A DNA stretch of 64,000 nucleotides from Flammeovirgaceae bacterium UBA7330 (lineage in GTDB: Bacteria > Bacteroidota > Bacteroidia > Cytophagales > Cyclobacteriaceae): positions 186,001 through 250,000 of the forward strand of contig DKPQ01000025.1 in the NCBI GenBank assembly GCA_002471275.1, in the 5' to 3' direction. The notes under the pieces were generated by a model. The model saw only the letters and a program-made list of their open reading frames with translations. It was not told where the DNA came from and did not search any database. Positions 17,024 to 27,030 of this stretch are shown one piece after another (positions within the stretch are counted from its first letter, which is position 1; every line of letters begins with the position of its first letter). The position numbers and the translations under genes were made by a program.

Positions 17024-20000
17024 TTAATTAATGATTATGAGTCTTTTTATAGCTTCGTTTGAAGCCCCGTCCAGGGTGCTTTTTACGTTTAATCTATAAA
17101 GATAAATTCCCGGTTGCAAATGGCCTCCCGAATCGTTAGAAGGTCTCCAAATCAGATTATCAACCTTACTTTGGCTGTCGTCAATGTTCAAATCTGAAGA
17201 AAACTTAATTGATCCTTTCATATCATAAATGTTGAGGTTTACAATAAGCTCCTCACCCTGACGATCATGCTCGAAGGTAAAAGTAGTTTCCGAATTGTTA
17301 CCCAGTACAACAGGATTTGGATAATTCATTACATTATAAAGTCTGATCACAGGCTGATCAGATACATAAAACTCAACTGACTTTTCACTTGAATTATTGT
17401 ATGTATCCCAGATTTTTAGTGTAGCTGTGTACTTGCCCGGTTCGAGGTTTTGCAAAGGGTAAAGTACTGTGCCAGACTGGTAGGTGTCCAGGTTAGCCTG
17501 ATAAAAATCGTTAAGATTGATGGGTTCTCCTTCATTGAGTGTTAAAGTGATGTTTTGGTTGAACCCATTGGAGGAAATATTAATCCCACTATCATCGGTG
17601 ATCCTGGCTATAAAAAGACTGTTCTGACCTACGGTCTGTCCATTGATGAACGAATCATCATTCAGAAACAGGTTTACCACAGGAGGTGTATCATCTGCTG
17701 CGGGATTAGCTACAGTCCCACCGATCACAATATTTGTGTTAGCGCCTGTAGCATCTACAATGGTTTTTTCATCCCAGGCATAGGCGAGGACTTTTCCCTT
17801 TTCCAGTTTATAAGAGATGTTTTTTGGGAGGATAAAAGAGGAGGTGAAAAGCCCGTTGGTCACAGAAACTTCACCGCGAAAAAGCGTATTGGATAGCTCC
17901 TGGTAGGTAAATTTGGGATTCTCCTGCCCTTTGGTGGTTTTTTGCTGGGGTATGTCAATGATACTCACTGTTGCTTTACCATTAAAACCATGGATGGTAT
18001 CGCCACTGTTGGTCACAGCTCCTGATAAGCGATATTCTTCAAAGGCACTTAAGGTATCCTGTGCCGTCTCAAGTGCTCCAAAACTGATATCGTATTTTGG
18101 ATAGTTCAATTTTAGAAAGGGATCCCCCAAAAGTGCAAAATTTCTGTTAACAGGACCACTTAAGCTGTTGTTTTTAGTATCTCTTATGATATCTCCCAAG
18201 CTTGGGAACTGATTATCCTCTTTTTTAAGTAGTGCTTCATGAAATGCCTTGTTGACTAGCAGGTTGGTATGTGCATATACAGGTCGTGTGGTAGTGATCA
18301 GTGCGATAGCACCTCCGTTGGGATTCAACAGTAAATGTTCTGCACCTGAAGTAATGATTGGCTGATCATATTTTCCAAATTCACAGGTTGCTGTTACGAT
18401 CAAGGGCAATTTATGTCTGTTGGTGAGTTGACTAATTACCCCATTGTTGAGGGTCTCTTCCTGCATCCACTGGGTCTCGTTGCCATGACCAATAAAATTC
18501 AGTACCAGCAAACCATCAGCAATGGCATCTTCCAATGCTTTAGTCGCTGCAGGAGAGCGTTCCCTGGGCGTGACGACCTGATCGTAGTTGTCAAGGAAGA
18601 TCTTTTTCGATCGGAACTGTGGTCCTTGCTGACTGACGATATTGCTTAAAGTTACTGCGTGGTTCATGTGTACATTCAAATCACCATCATCCGCAAAGTA
18701 AGCGATCTCATTCCTCCATTTGCCGAGAGTTCGTTCACTGGTAGCATATCTCAGGATTTTGGCAATAATTATGTCCGCTTCTGCAACGGTTTTGATGGGG
18801 ATTCTCCCCACACCAATCTCCATATCATGGTCATTTTGTGTGTTTTCTATCCATAAACCCTCGTGATCTTCCAAAAATCCAAGGTAATCGTCGGAGGAAT
18901 AGCTATAAATGGGACTGAAAGAATCACGTGATTCGTAAACAGGTATATGGTTAGGGTTGCTTCCCGTGTATTTGTAGTCATATGAGCAGTCTCCAAAGAG
19001 CAGGACATGTTTTAACCTTCCACCATTGTCAAAGACATACTTGATGTAGTTCCTAAGTGCGGTCAGGTCTCGCCGTCCGGAAGAAAACTCGTTGTAAATG
19101 TGATTTACATTGATCACTCCCAGGCTTAGGTTGTCATTGGTCTGATGGAACTGCTGTAATCTTTTGGCCTGACTTTCAAATAAGGATGTGGTGATGATCA
19201 GCCCGTCAAATTGGGTTGATCCTTTGAGGTTTTGATTCCCGATACGGCCAAAATACTGAGGTGATGGGAAATCTGACCCTTGAAAGATCACGTAATTGTG
19301 GATGTTGTTTGCATCAATACTGAAGGTAGCTTGATCATTCTCAATGGTAAACCCAACAATTTTAGGATCAACCGGATCAGTGATGTCCAGTATGGTAGCG
19401 TTGTCAATGCCATTCAAGTCAATTTGATAGGTATAGCGTCCGGTTTTGGCTTTCACATGACTAAAAGCTGTGCTGTTTCCATATAAAGCCAACTCACGTT
19501 CGTAGGACACGATGAAGTAATCCAGATAAGCTCTTGAAAGGGAGGTATTTGCCCGATTATACTGCATGTTGAGTGCTATGGATTCCAGGTTATTTCCTGT
19601 GAGGGTCATTTCATGTGCCTTTTCCTTCGCCCTGATGGTGTAGGTAGTCCCATCTCCTGTTGGAATCGAATCAAAGGAGATAAGGCCGGAACTTTGGCCA
19701 TTTAGAGAGATTTCAAAAGAACTCTTTCCTTCGGATTGCACCACTATCTGAGTCAAAAGATGCACGCTGTCTCTAAGACCAGGGATTTCAAAATTAAAAG
19801 TGCGGGTTAATTGTGTGCTTGAAAACTCATCACCTAGCCACCGTCTTCCCGACCCAATCAGGTTTATTTCTTCGGATTCTCTGGTTATAAATTCATTAAA
19901 ATAATTGATTACAGATCCTTGTTGTTCTGTTGTTTGAGCTAATCCTGCCCGCTTCCCATTGGTACTCCCTATTGTCAGAAAATAATAGGCAGTGTCCGAA

Positions 20001-20386
20001 TAAATATTCTTTTCATATTCGATTTCACCTTCAGCATTGAATGTACTTTTATCGGGGCCCTGGGCATAAAATAAGAGGTATTCATTCGAACCAAAGCCCT
20101 GTGCATTGTCTGTAAAGTCTATCAGGGCATTTTCCGGGGGATCGGTGTAAGCAAACTCAGCATTCGATTGTGGCAGCATGCCGCCATTATGGCCATAAAT
20201 GCTGATCTTTTTTGGGTCAACAGCATTCCCATCAAGACCCAGGGAAGAGAGGAAGGCGGCATCAATTTTATAAAGACCGCTTTTCGTGACGCCAAGCTTA
20301 TAGAATGAACCATCAGACAATATACTCTGGCCCCATAGAATATGGGTGAGCAAAAGAAATCCGATGGCAGGAAGGCTCCTTAACAC
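17024..20386 (-). CDS. porU: Type IX secretion system sortase PorU
   Basis: 1120 residues starting at GTG (20384-20386) with a signal peptide ending ILWGQS. The C25 (gingipain-like) cysteine protease domain is central: HVLLFGDCSYDYKY, YSSDDYLGF, catalytic His in LNFIGHGNE near residue 630 and catalytic Cys in VTATCEFGKYD near 667. The C-terminus has a T9SS sorting domain (YNVMNYPNPV, FTFEHD, NLNIYDMKG, GIYLYRLNVKS). PorU removes the C-terminal signal of T9SS cargo and attaches A-LPS at the cell surface. It is followed directly by porV. Length is typical for the family. Confidence 0.96.
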   Translation of the reverse strand: MLRSLPAIGFLLLTHILWGQSILSDGSFYKLGVTKSGLYKIDAAFLSSLGLDGNAVDPKKISIYGHNGGMLPQSNAEFAYTDPPENALIDFTDNAQGFGSNEYLLFYAQGPDKSTFNAEGEIEYEKNIYSDTAYYFLTIGSTNGKRAGLAQTTEQQGSVINYFNEFITRESEEINLIGSGRRWLGDEFSSTQLTRTFNFEIPGLRDSVHLLTQIVVQSEGKSSFEISLNGQSSGLISFDSIPTGDGTTYTIRAKEKAHEMTLTGNNLESIALNMQYNRANTSLSRAYLDYFIVSYERELALYGNSTAFSHVKAKTGRYTYQIDLNGIDNATILDITDPVDPKIVGFTIENDQATFSIDANNIHNYVIFQGSDFPSPQYFGRIGNQNLKGSTQFDGLIITTSLFESQAKRLQQFHQTNDNLSLGVINVNHIYNEFSSGRRDLTALRNYIKYVFDNGGRLKHVLLFGDCSYDYKYTGSNPNHIPVYESRDSFSPIYSYSSDDYLGFLEDHEGLWIENTQNDHDMEIGVGRIPIKTVAEADIIIAKILRYATSERTLGKWRNEIAYFADDGDLNVHMNHAVTLSNIVSQQGPQFRSKKIFLDNYDQVVTPRERSPAATKALEDAIADGLLVLNFIGHGNETQWMQEETLNNGVISQLTNRHKLPLIVTATCEFGKYDQPIITSGAEHLLLNPNGGAIALITTTRPVYAHTNLLVNKAFHEALLKKEDNQFPSLGDIIRDTKNNSLSGPVNRNFALLGDPFLKLNYPKYDISFGALETAQDTLSAFEEYRLSGAVTNSGDTIHGFNGKATVSIIDIPQQKTTKGQENPKFTYQELSNTLFRGEVSVTNGLFTSSFILPKNISYKLEKGKVLAYAWDEKTIVDATGANTNIVIGGTVANPAADDTPPVVNLFLNDDSFINGQTVGQNSLFIARITDDSGINISSNGFNQNITLTLNEGEPINLNDFYQANLDTYQSGTVLYPLQNLEPGKYTATLKIWDTYNNSSEKSVEFYVSDQPVIRLYNVMNYPNPVVLGNNSETTFTFEHDRQGEELIVNLNIYDMKGSIKFSSDLNIDDSQSKVDNLIWRPSNDSGGHLQPGIYLYRLNVKSTLDGASNEAIKRLIIIN

Positions 20387-20429
20387 TTGGAAAAAACGTT
20401 TTTACGACCAGAAAATTACCATAGATAAC

Positions 20430-21095
20430 CTAAACACTGCTTCTGGTTAGAAAATTTCCAAGGATGCTAAATAGGATATAGCAAGGGATGATCAATGGGA
20501 GCGCTTTCCATTGAAAAAGAATGAGCAAGAAGACTATCAGGATAAGCAACAGATACCTGAGGCTATTTTCCTTCCAGTTAAAGTTTTTGAATTTAAAAGC
20601 CAGCAGCTCAATAGGGGCCACGAGGAGAAAGCAAGATGCAGCAGTAATTCCCAGTAAAGAATAGAAATTGATGAATGAAGCAGGTAAAAAGATCAGTGTA
20701 GCGATCATGATGGCATTGGCCGGAGTGGGCAAACCGATAAATTTATCTGTTTGCTGATCATCCGTGTTGAACTTAGCCAATCTTAAAGCTGAAAAAATGG
20801 CAATGAGCAGACCCGCAAGAAAGATATATCCCTCACTATGCTTTGCAATCAGCATGGTCATATAATAGGATGGGAAAAGCCCAAAACTTACCATATCAGC
20901 CAGCGAATCCAGTTCTTTCCCAATGGCAGAACTCACTCCAAGTTGTCGTGCGACCAGGCCATCCAGCAGGTCAAAAAATGCAGCCAATAGAATCAGGTAG
21001 AGCGGACTGCTAATGTCTCCCCTGGCCAGCAGGAAGCACCCGATAGCCCCGGTCATGAGGTTGAGGCAAGTGATGAAATTGGGAAGATGCCTCAT
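20430..21095 (-). CDS. pssA: CDP-diacylglycerol--serine O-phosphatidyltransferase
   Basis: 221-residue polytopic membrane enzyme that makes phosphatidylserine from CDP-diacylglycerol and serine, the precursor of phosphatidylethanolamine. The CDP-alcohol phosphotransferase motif DG-x2-AR-x8-G-x3-D-x3-D is visible as DLLDGLVARQLGVSSAIGKE followed by LDSLAD. N-terminal LPNFITCLNLMTGAIGC is the family start. Six or so hydrophobic helices follow. Its ATG overlaps the stop of the upstream hydrolase gene by 4 bp. Confidence 0.94.
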   Translation of the reverse strand: MRHLPNFITCLNLMTGAIGCFLLARGDISSPLYLILLAAFFDLLDGLVARQLGVSSAIGKELDSLADMVSFGLFPSYYMTMLIAKHSEGYIFLAGLLIAIFSALRLAKFNTDDQQTDKFIGLPTPANAIMIATLIFLPASFINFYSLLGITAASCFLLVAPIELLAFKFKNFNWKENSLRYLLLILIVFLLILFQWKALPLIIPCYILFSILGNFLTRSSV

Positions 21096-21730
21096 GCCTT
21101 CACAAATGGATTGTTTTTCTTTTCATGTCCGATGGTAGTGGTAGGACCATGTCCGGGATACACCACAGTTTCTTCAGGCAATGTAAAAAGTTTGGTTTTG
21201 ATATTATTAATCAGGGTCTGATGATCGCCTCCCGGTAGATCTGTTCTTCCGATACTTTCCCTGAAGAGGACATCTCCACCGATGAGCTTATTTTCATCTT
21301 TGAGATAGAAGACCTGGTGACCAGGTGAATGACCCGGAGCATAGATCACTTCCAGGTCAGTTTCTCCAATCGAAATCGTGCCTTGATTCTCAATCAAATG
21401 ATCGGGTGTGGCAGGTTCATAATGGGTGATTCCCCAATTTGGAGCATAAGCTTCTACCGCTCTGAGATTGTCCACTTCATTTTCAGGAATAAGAAGAGGT
21501 ACGTTAAAATGCTTCTTAAGTTTCTGGTTTCCAAGCACATGGTCAATGTGGCAGTGAGTATTTACGATGGCTTTGATTTGTAATCCCTTACCATCGATAA
21601 AATTGATTATTTCGTCGAATTCATACTGCTCATAGCAACCCGGGTCCACGATAATTGCTTTTTTGGTATGATCCCACAAAACGTAAGTATTTTCATATAA
21701 AGGACTGAAGACGAAACTTTGTACTTCCAT
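21092..21730 (-). CDS. MBL-fold metallo-hydrolase (glyoxalase II-like)
   Basis: 212 residues with the full metallo-beta-lactamase zinc set: THCHIDHVLGN, the His in APGHSPGHQVF, the bridging Asp in GGDVLFRESIG and the last His in YPGHGPTTTIG. Short glyoxalase-II-like members of this size hydrolyse thioesters such as S-lactoylglutathione analogues or related substrates, but the true substrate is unknown. It is the first gene of the minus-strand run MBL-pssA-porU-porV-M16 and overlaps pssA by 4 bp. Confidence 0.9.
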   Translation of the reverse strand: MEVQSFVFSPLYENTYVLWDHTKKAIIVDPGCYEQYEFDEIINFIDGKGLQIKAIVNTHCHIDHVLGNQKLKKHFNVPLLIPENEVDNLRAVEAYAPNWGITHYEPATPDHLIENQGTISIGETDLEVIYAPGHSPGHQVFYLKDENKLIGGDVLFRESIGRTDLPGGDHQTLINNIKTKLFTLPEETVVYPGHGPTTTIGHEKKNNPFVKA

Positions 21731-21781
21731 GCAGCTGTGTAAAGGATTTGAATTCTACAAATTTGCATAAAATAATGTAGC

Positions 21782-22831
21782 TTGAAGCAAGTAAAGTATC
21801 TGATTATAGGACAGGGAATAGCCGGCACCCTGTTATCCTGGGAATTTAGAAAACGCGGTATCCGGCACCTGGTGATCGATCAGGTGGGTAAAGATACGTC
21901 TTCATTCAAAGCAGCCGGAATATTTAACCCCATCACCGGACGAAAAATGGTGAAGACATGGATGGCTGATGAGCTTTTTTCCGGTTTGGGTGATTACTAC
22001 GAAGGGCTGGAAAAATTTATCGGACAAAAGATTATTTATCATAAGAACATCTATCGTCCGTTTAACTCTATGGATGAGCAGAATGACTGGCAGGGGAAAA
22101 TGTCAGATGGCATTTATTCCAACATTATAAGGTCTGTTCACAACTCATCACTGGGGATACCGGGTCTATTGGATCCGAATGGAGGACTTTTAATTGATAG
22201 ATCAGGGTATGTGGATCTGCCAACGCTCATCGAATCGTACAGGGAAATACTCATTTCAGATGATATATTCGTAGATGAGGTTTTTGAAGGCAACGAAATG
22301 ACCGTTGAGCAGGGTATGGTTAACTATAAGGGTATAAGTGCTGAAAAGGTCATATTTTGTGAAGGAGTTGGGGCAACTAAAAATCGTTACTGGCAGCATT
22401 TACCCTTTAGACCGGTGAAAGGTGAGATCATAGAATTAGAGGCAAACTTTCAAACCGATTTGATAGTTAATAGAAATGTATTCCTGGTTCCCAGAGGATC
22501 ATCATTTATAGCCGGCTCTACATATGACCATAGTCAGCTAAACAATGAACCATCGGAAAGTGGGATTCGTAATATAAAGGAGAGGTTGAATAAAATTGTT
22601 GATATAAAATATAAGCTGATAAGTAGCTGGGCGGGGGTAAGACCAGCGACTTATGATCGCCGCCCATTTATCGGGTTGCATGAAAAATTTCCCGAGTTGG
22701 GAATATTTAATGGGTTTGGAACAAAAGGTGTCTCTTTAGTTCCTTATTTTGCTATTGAATTTGTAAATTTCCTATTAGGAAATCAACGACTTACCCCGGA
22801 AGTTGATATTGATCGTGTATTGAGAAAATAA
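21782..22831 (+). CDS. FAD-dependent oxidoreductase (DAO/ThiO fold)
   Basis: 349 residues beginning at a TTG (21782), since no ATG occurs before the dinucleotide-binding motif LIIGQGIAGTLLSWEF. A second signature, IFNPITGRKMVKTW, and the C-terminal WAGVRPATYDRRPFIG with GFGTKGVSLVPYF match D-amino-acid oxidase/glycine-oxidase-like flavoproteins. Members oxidise amines, amino acids or modify tRNA (MnmC-like); the substrate here is not evident. The next gene begins one base after the stop, suggesting an operon with the large envelope protein. Confidence 0.85.
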   Translation: MKQVKYLIIGQGIAGTLLSWEFRKRGIRHLVIDQVGKDTSSFKAAGIFNPITGRKMVKTWMADELFSGLGDYYEGLEKFIGQKIIYHKNIYRPFNSMDEQNDWQGKMSDGIYSNIIRSVHNSSLGIPGLLDPNGGLLIDRSGYVDLPTLIESYREILISDDIFVDEVFEGNEMTVEQGMVNYKGISAEKVIFCEGVGATKNRYWQHLPFRPVKGEIIELEANFQTDLIVNRNVFLVPRGSSFIAGSTYDHSQLNNEPSESGIRNIKERLNKIVDIKYKLISSWAGVRPATYDRRPFIGLHEKFPELGIFNGFGTKGVSLVPYFAIEFVNFLLGNQRLTPEVDIDRVLRK

Positions 22832-22832
22832 A

Positions 22833-25800
22833 ATGAAAAGAGGAGGTTTAATACTGGCTATGATATTGTTGCTGGGGGCTGAGGCTGTTTCGCAGTTTTA
22901 TCATACTCCTTTTGGTCACAACAGGATCCAGTATAAGCGGTTTGACTGGTTTTTTTACACCACCAGCAATTTTGAGGTTTACTACTATCCCGGAGGGCAG
23001 GAGTATGCCAGAGAAGCACTTGATTTTCTGGAAGACGAATTTGTAAAGCTTACAGATATCCTTGGATATGCTCCGTATACCAAGACCAAGATATTCATCT
23101 ATAACTCGATTCATGATCTACAGCAAAGTAACATTGGCATTGGGGGTGATGTGTTTACCATTGGTGGTAAAACAGACTTTGTAAAGCTACAGGTTGAGAT
23201 CGCCTATCCCGGGAAGGCTGATGAGTTTAAGCAAGAGCTCATTGAGCAGCTATCCTCCATACTCATCAATGACATGATGTTTGGTGGAAGTCTGGCGGAA
23301 ATATTCCAAAATTCATACCTGCTTTCGCTTCCGGAATGGTTTATCAACGGGGCCGCCAAGTATCTGGCCTATGGTTGGTCATCGGAGATGGATGACTACA
23401 TCAGAGATTATTTATCAAGGAGAAAGATATCCGGACTGGTAAAGGTTCAGAACGAGGATGCTGACATCATCGGCCAGTCCATATGGAACTTCATTGCCAT
23501 CAGGTATGGGAGAAGCAATATTTCCAACATTCTCAACCTGACAAGGATCATCAGGAATGAAGAAAACAGTATTGCCAGTACATTAGGGATACCTTTTAAG
23601 AATTTTCTCTCCCAGTGGCAAAACTATTATTTGCAACAGAAACAGGAAATCAACAATTATTACATCTCGCCAGACCGTGATGATATCATTGCTGAATATA
23701 GAAATAAGAACATTAAGCTAAGTCATGTTTCCCTCAATCCTAATGGGGATAAACTGGCCTTTACTTACCACAAAGATGGAAAGTTTCGGGTCTATGTTGC
23801 GGATATCCAAAGTGGAAACAAGAAAAAAATTGTTTCGGGCGGATACAGTGTAAACGGTCAGCAGGTGGATGAAAATACTCCGCTGATAGATTGGGCAGAC
23901 AATGAAACACTTGGCGTATTGCTTTACAAGCGTGGGTATCTTTACTTAAATACATATAATATCCACAGTGGCAAGAAGTTCCAAAAACCATTGACGCGTT
24001 TCAGGCAGGTAGAGAGTTTTTCATTTAATGACAATGGAAAGCTCGCTGTTATCAGCGGAGATGTGGATGGTAAAAATGATGTCTTCCTGGTAAGTATGAG
24101 AAGAAATGCCCTCCGAAGGATTACGAATGATATTTATGATGATTTGAATCCGGTTTTTATTCCGGGCACAGCAGCAATTGTATTTAGTTCAAACAGGGAG
24201 AATGACTCAGTGAAAGTAAGTGGTCCCAACCTGAAAGATGTAAGCAGTAATTTCAATTTGTTTATTTATGATCTTGATACCACTACCACATTCTTCCACA
24301 GGCTTACCAATACATATAGCAAGGACATTCAGCCTATAGCTAAGAACCAGTATTCCGTTTATTATCTGAGTGATCAGAAAGGAATTACAAACCTTTTTGA
24401 GTACAAGGTCCAGGACTCTACATTCATGCAGATCTCAGCTTTTGAGAACTCTATCCTGGATTATGATATTTCCTTTAATCAAAACGCATTCAGCTACATC
24501 ATGCTGGACCGCGGCAGACCGCGGATCTTCCTGGAAGAGCGATATAACCTGAACAAACAAAATTTCACCCCGCAAAATGCACGGAAAAGGCTGGAGCAGG
24601 CTCAGTTTGTAGTAAGTCGATTGCCCCAAAACCAACCAGAAAGGACCGTTATAGAAGTTAAGCCCATTGAAGTGGAGATACCCGAGGTAGAGTTACCCGA
24701 TGACTTCAGAGAGGGACAGGTCAATACAGACAATTATGTCTTTCAGGATGAAGAGAATGAACCGGATATCGTGGAAGAAATCGGTCCAGGTGATGATTTA
24801 ATAGATACCGATGATTATGTATTCACCGATGACAGCAGGTCCACCTATAAACCGGAGTCTTTCTTTTCAAACTATCGAAAGTTGGAAAAAAAATCCAGGA
24901 TTTACGGACCTATTGCTTATGAGCCCAGGTTTAACTTTAGCAACCTGATCACTTCCTTTGCCATTGACCCTTTAAGAGGATTCAGCATTCTGGTAGAATC
25001 TGAGATCAGTGATATACTGGAAAACCACAGGCTTTCCGGTGGATTTTTAGCTAATACTTCCGACTTCAAGAGTGGAGACATATTTGTGGAATACAATTTC
25101 CTGAAATACTGGATGGATTTTCATGTAAAGCTTGACCGCAAAGTCATTCTGCTCAGACAGAATGATGACAATGTAGAAGAGCTTGTAGACTTACGTCAAA
25201 AGTATATCCTAAATAAAGTTGAGTTTGGCGCATCTGTACCGATCACCAACTCTTTCAGAATTGAAGCTGCTCCGTTTTTTGCCACTACAGAATTTAGAAA
25301 CCTACAAAATCAGGCGGTGTCTGCGGTGAGTACTGTTGACCTGGCCGATGATAACGTTGTTTCCTTCACTGGTGTGAGGGGGGCTTTCGTGATGGACAAT
25401 ACCATAGAAAGAGGGTTTAATATCTATCAGGGGTCCAGAGGTCTGGTAGAGTTCAAAACATACTATGATCTCTCAGGTAGTAATAAAAGTTTCAGCAATA
25501 TAGAGGTTGATTTAAGACATTATCAGAAGATCCACCGAGAGTTAACGTTGGCGGGTAGGCTGTTTTACGGAACTTATTGGGGCAACAACAAGCAAGACTA
25601 CCTTGTAGGTGGTATGCAAAACTGGATTTTCAACAAAACCGAAAACCAGGGTGAGGAAGACCCTTTGAAATTTACCAATAGCACAGATAATTCTAACATC
25701 CTCTTTACAGAATTTGTTACCAACCTTCGGGGTTTTGACTACAATGAATTATTTGGGAATAGCGCCCTGGTGTTTAATGCTGAGCTTAGGTTTCCGGTCT

Positions 25801-26117
25801 TCAGATATTTGTCAGGAAGTCCTATTTCTTCCAATTTCTTGAGAAATTTCCAGCTGATCGGATTTTATGACTTCGGCTCTGCCTGGAATGGAAAGCCGCC
25901 AATCACCAGAGGATCCGGTGCCCAGACTAAAAAATATGTAAGTAATGGCTTTATTGGTGAAATATCCAATTTCCAAAACCCATGGCTGGCAAGCTACGGT
26001 GCAGGTTTAAGAACTGTCCTGTTGGGGTACTATTTGAAAGTAGATGTTGCCCGGCCAATTCGTGATTTTCAGGTGGGAAGTACAAGATTTTATTTCACTC
26101 TCGGTTTAGATTTCTAA
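22833..26117 (+). CDS. Envelope protein: peptidase-like domain, TolB-like propeller, BamA-like barrel
   Basis: 1094 residues with a signal peptide (LILAMILLLGAEAVSQ). Residues about 25-270 resemble gluzincin-type peptidase MA domains (SNFEVYYYPGGQ, LPEWFINGAAKYLAYGW), but the HExxH helix appears to read LIEQLSSILIND and the third ligand Glu is Asn in WFINGA, so it is probably inactive. Residues 290-560 carry PD40/TolB-like blades (LSHVSLNPNGDKLAF, VFIPGTAAIVFSSNREND). An acidic linker (about 610-690) precedes a C-terminal surface-antigen barrel (RGFDYNELFGNSALVFNAEL, FYDFGSAWNG), ending in a beta strand FTLGLDF as in outer-membrane barrels. Function unknown; location outer membrane. Domains read by eye. 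Confidence 0.78.
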   Translation: MKRGGLILAMILLLGAEAVSQFYHTPFGHNRIQYKRFDWFFYTTSNFEVYYYPGGQEYAREALDFLEDEFVKLTDILGYAPYTKTKIFIYNSIHDLQQSNIGIGGDVFTIGGKTDFVKLQVEIAYPGKADEFKQELIEQLSSILINDMMFGGSLAEIFQNSYLLSLPEWFINGAAKYLAYGWSSEMDDYIRDYLSRRKISGLVKVQNEDADIIGQSIWNFIAIRYGRSNISNILNLTRIIRNEENSIASTLGIPFKNFLSQWQNYYLQQKQEINNYYISPDRDDIIAEYRNKNIKLSHVSLNPNGDKLAFTYHKDGKFRVYVADIQSGNKKKIVSGGYSVNGQQVDENTPLIDWADNETLGVLLYKRGYLYLNTYNIHSGKKFQKPLTRFRQVESFSFNDNGKLAVISGDVDGKNDVFLVSMRRNALRRITNDIYDDLNPVFIPGTAAIVFSSNRENDSVKVSGPNLKDVSSNFNLFIYDLDTTTTFFHRLTNTYSKDIQPIAKNQYSVYYLSDQKGITNLFEYKVQDSTFMQISAFENSILDYDISFNQNAFSYIMLDRGRPRIFLEERYNLNKQNFTPQNARKRLEQAQFVVSRLPQNQPERTVIEVKPIEVEIPEVELPDDFREGQVNTDNYVFQDEENEPDIVEEIGPGDDLIDTDDYVFTDDSRSTYKPESFFSNYRKLEKKSRIYGPIAYEPRFNFSNLITSFAIDPLRGFSILVESEISDILENHRLSGGFLANTSDFKSGDIFVEYNFLKYWMDFHVKLDRKVILLRQNDDNVEELVDLRQKYILNKVEFGASVPITNSFRIEAAPFFATTEFRNLQNQAVSAVSTVDLADDNVVSFTGVRGAFVMDNTIERGFNIYQGSRGLVEFKTYYDLSGSNKSFSNIEVDLRHYQKIHRELTLAGRLFYGTYWGNNKQDYLVGGMQNWIFNKTENQGEEDPLKFTNSTDNSNILFTEFVTNLRGFDYNELFGNSALVFNAELRFPVFRYLSGSPISSNFLRNFQLIGFYDFGSAWNGKPPITRGSGAQTKKYVSNGFIGEISNFQNPWLASYGAGLRTVLLGYYLKVDVARPIRDFQVGSTRFYFTLGLDF

Positions 26118-26125
26118 ATTTACCC

Positions 26126-26998
26126 ATGCTTTATTCTATGACGGGATTTGGTTCCTCTGAGGGTGACCTGTCCGATTATCACATCAAAGTTGAGATCAAG
26201 ACCGTAAACAGTAAGTTTTTTGATCTCAATCTCCGGTTGCCGCGAGAACTGGCGGACAAGGAACTTGAAATAAAGAACTATCTGAGCACACACCTTAAAA
26301 GGGGGAAAGCGAATGTAATTATAGAGCTGGAATCTAAAGATCCTTCCTCACCCACGGTGCACATAGATGAAGTGCTTTTCAATAGCTACTACACCAAATA
26401 CAAGGAGATGGCCGAGGCGACCGGTGCAGACCAGAAGGACCTCTTTAGGCTGGCTTTACACTCTCCGGATGTAATCACCACCAACAACTTATCCGAAGTA
26501 CTGTCGTGGGAAGATATGCAACCCGTGATCAAGGAAGCGATTGATAGGTGTATGGAATCTCGTGGATCTGAAGGAAATGCACTTTCTGAAAAATTGGCAT
26601 CATACATTGATCAGATAAGAGATGGTCTCAGGTTGGTAGAGGAGGAAGATCCGAATAGGAAAGATCAGGTAAAGGAGCGGTTGAGTCAAAGTATTGACGA
26701 GATCAGGGAGAAAGTTCAGGTAGACCAAAACCGGTTTGAGCAGGAATTGATTTATTACTTTGAAAAGCTGGACATCACAGAAGAGAAGGTAAGGCTAAGG
26801 AGACACCTGGATTATTTTACGGAAGTCTTGGAAGAAGGTGAAAGCCAGGGAAAAAAACTGGGATTTATAAGTCAGGAAATAGGTCGGGAAATCAATACCA
26901 TTGGTTCAAAAGCAAACAATGCCATTATCCAGCGGGCAGTAGTGCAAATGAAAGACGAGTTGGAAAAGATCAAGGAGCAATCGATGAATATATTATAA
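26126..26998 (+). CDS. YicC family endoribonuclease-like protein
   Basis: 290 residues, the usual YicC length. The start MLYSMTGFGSSEG is the family hallmark, followed by IKTVNSKFFDLNLRLPREL, and the C-terminal domain (DUF1732) has RLRRHLDYFTEVLEEGESQGK, LGFISQEIGREINTIGSKAN and the end VQMKDELEKIKEQSMNIL. E. coli YicC is an endoribonuclease that destabilises certain RNAs. It begins 8 bp after the envelope protein gene and ends at a bidirectional hairpin. Confidence 0.94.
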   Translation: MLYSMTGFGSSEGDLSDYHIKVEIKTVNSKFFDLNLRLPRELADKELEIKNYLSTHLKRGKANVIIELESKDPSSPTVHIDEVLFNSYYTKYKEMAEATGADQKDLFRLALHSPDVITTNNLSEVLSWEDMQPVIKEAIDRCMESRGSEGNALSEKLASYIDQIRDGLRLVEEEDPNRKDQVKERLSQSIDEIREKVQVDQNRFEQELIYYFEKLDITEEKVRLRRHLDYFTEVLEEGESQGKKLGFISQEIGREINTIGSKANNAIIQRAVVQMKDELEKIKEQSMNIL

Positions 26999-27030
26999 AA
27001 AAAGGCGGCCTGAAAAGCCGCTTTAATTTT
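26997..27030. terminator. Bidirectional terminator between yicC and DUF2911 gene
   Basis: AAAGGCGGC (27001-27009) and GCCGCTTT (27017-27024) form a stem with one bulged G, flanked by A-run (left) and T-rich (right) sequence, so it can serve both convergent genes. The minus-strand gene stops right at its right edge. Confidence 0.7.
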
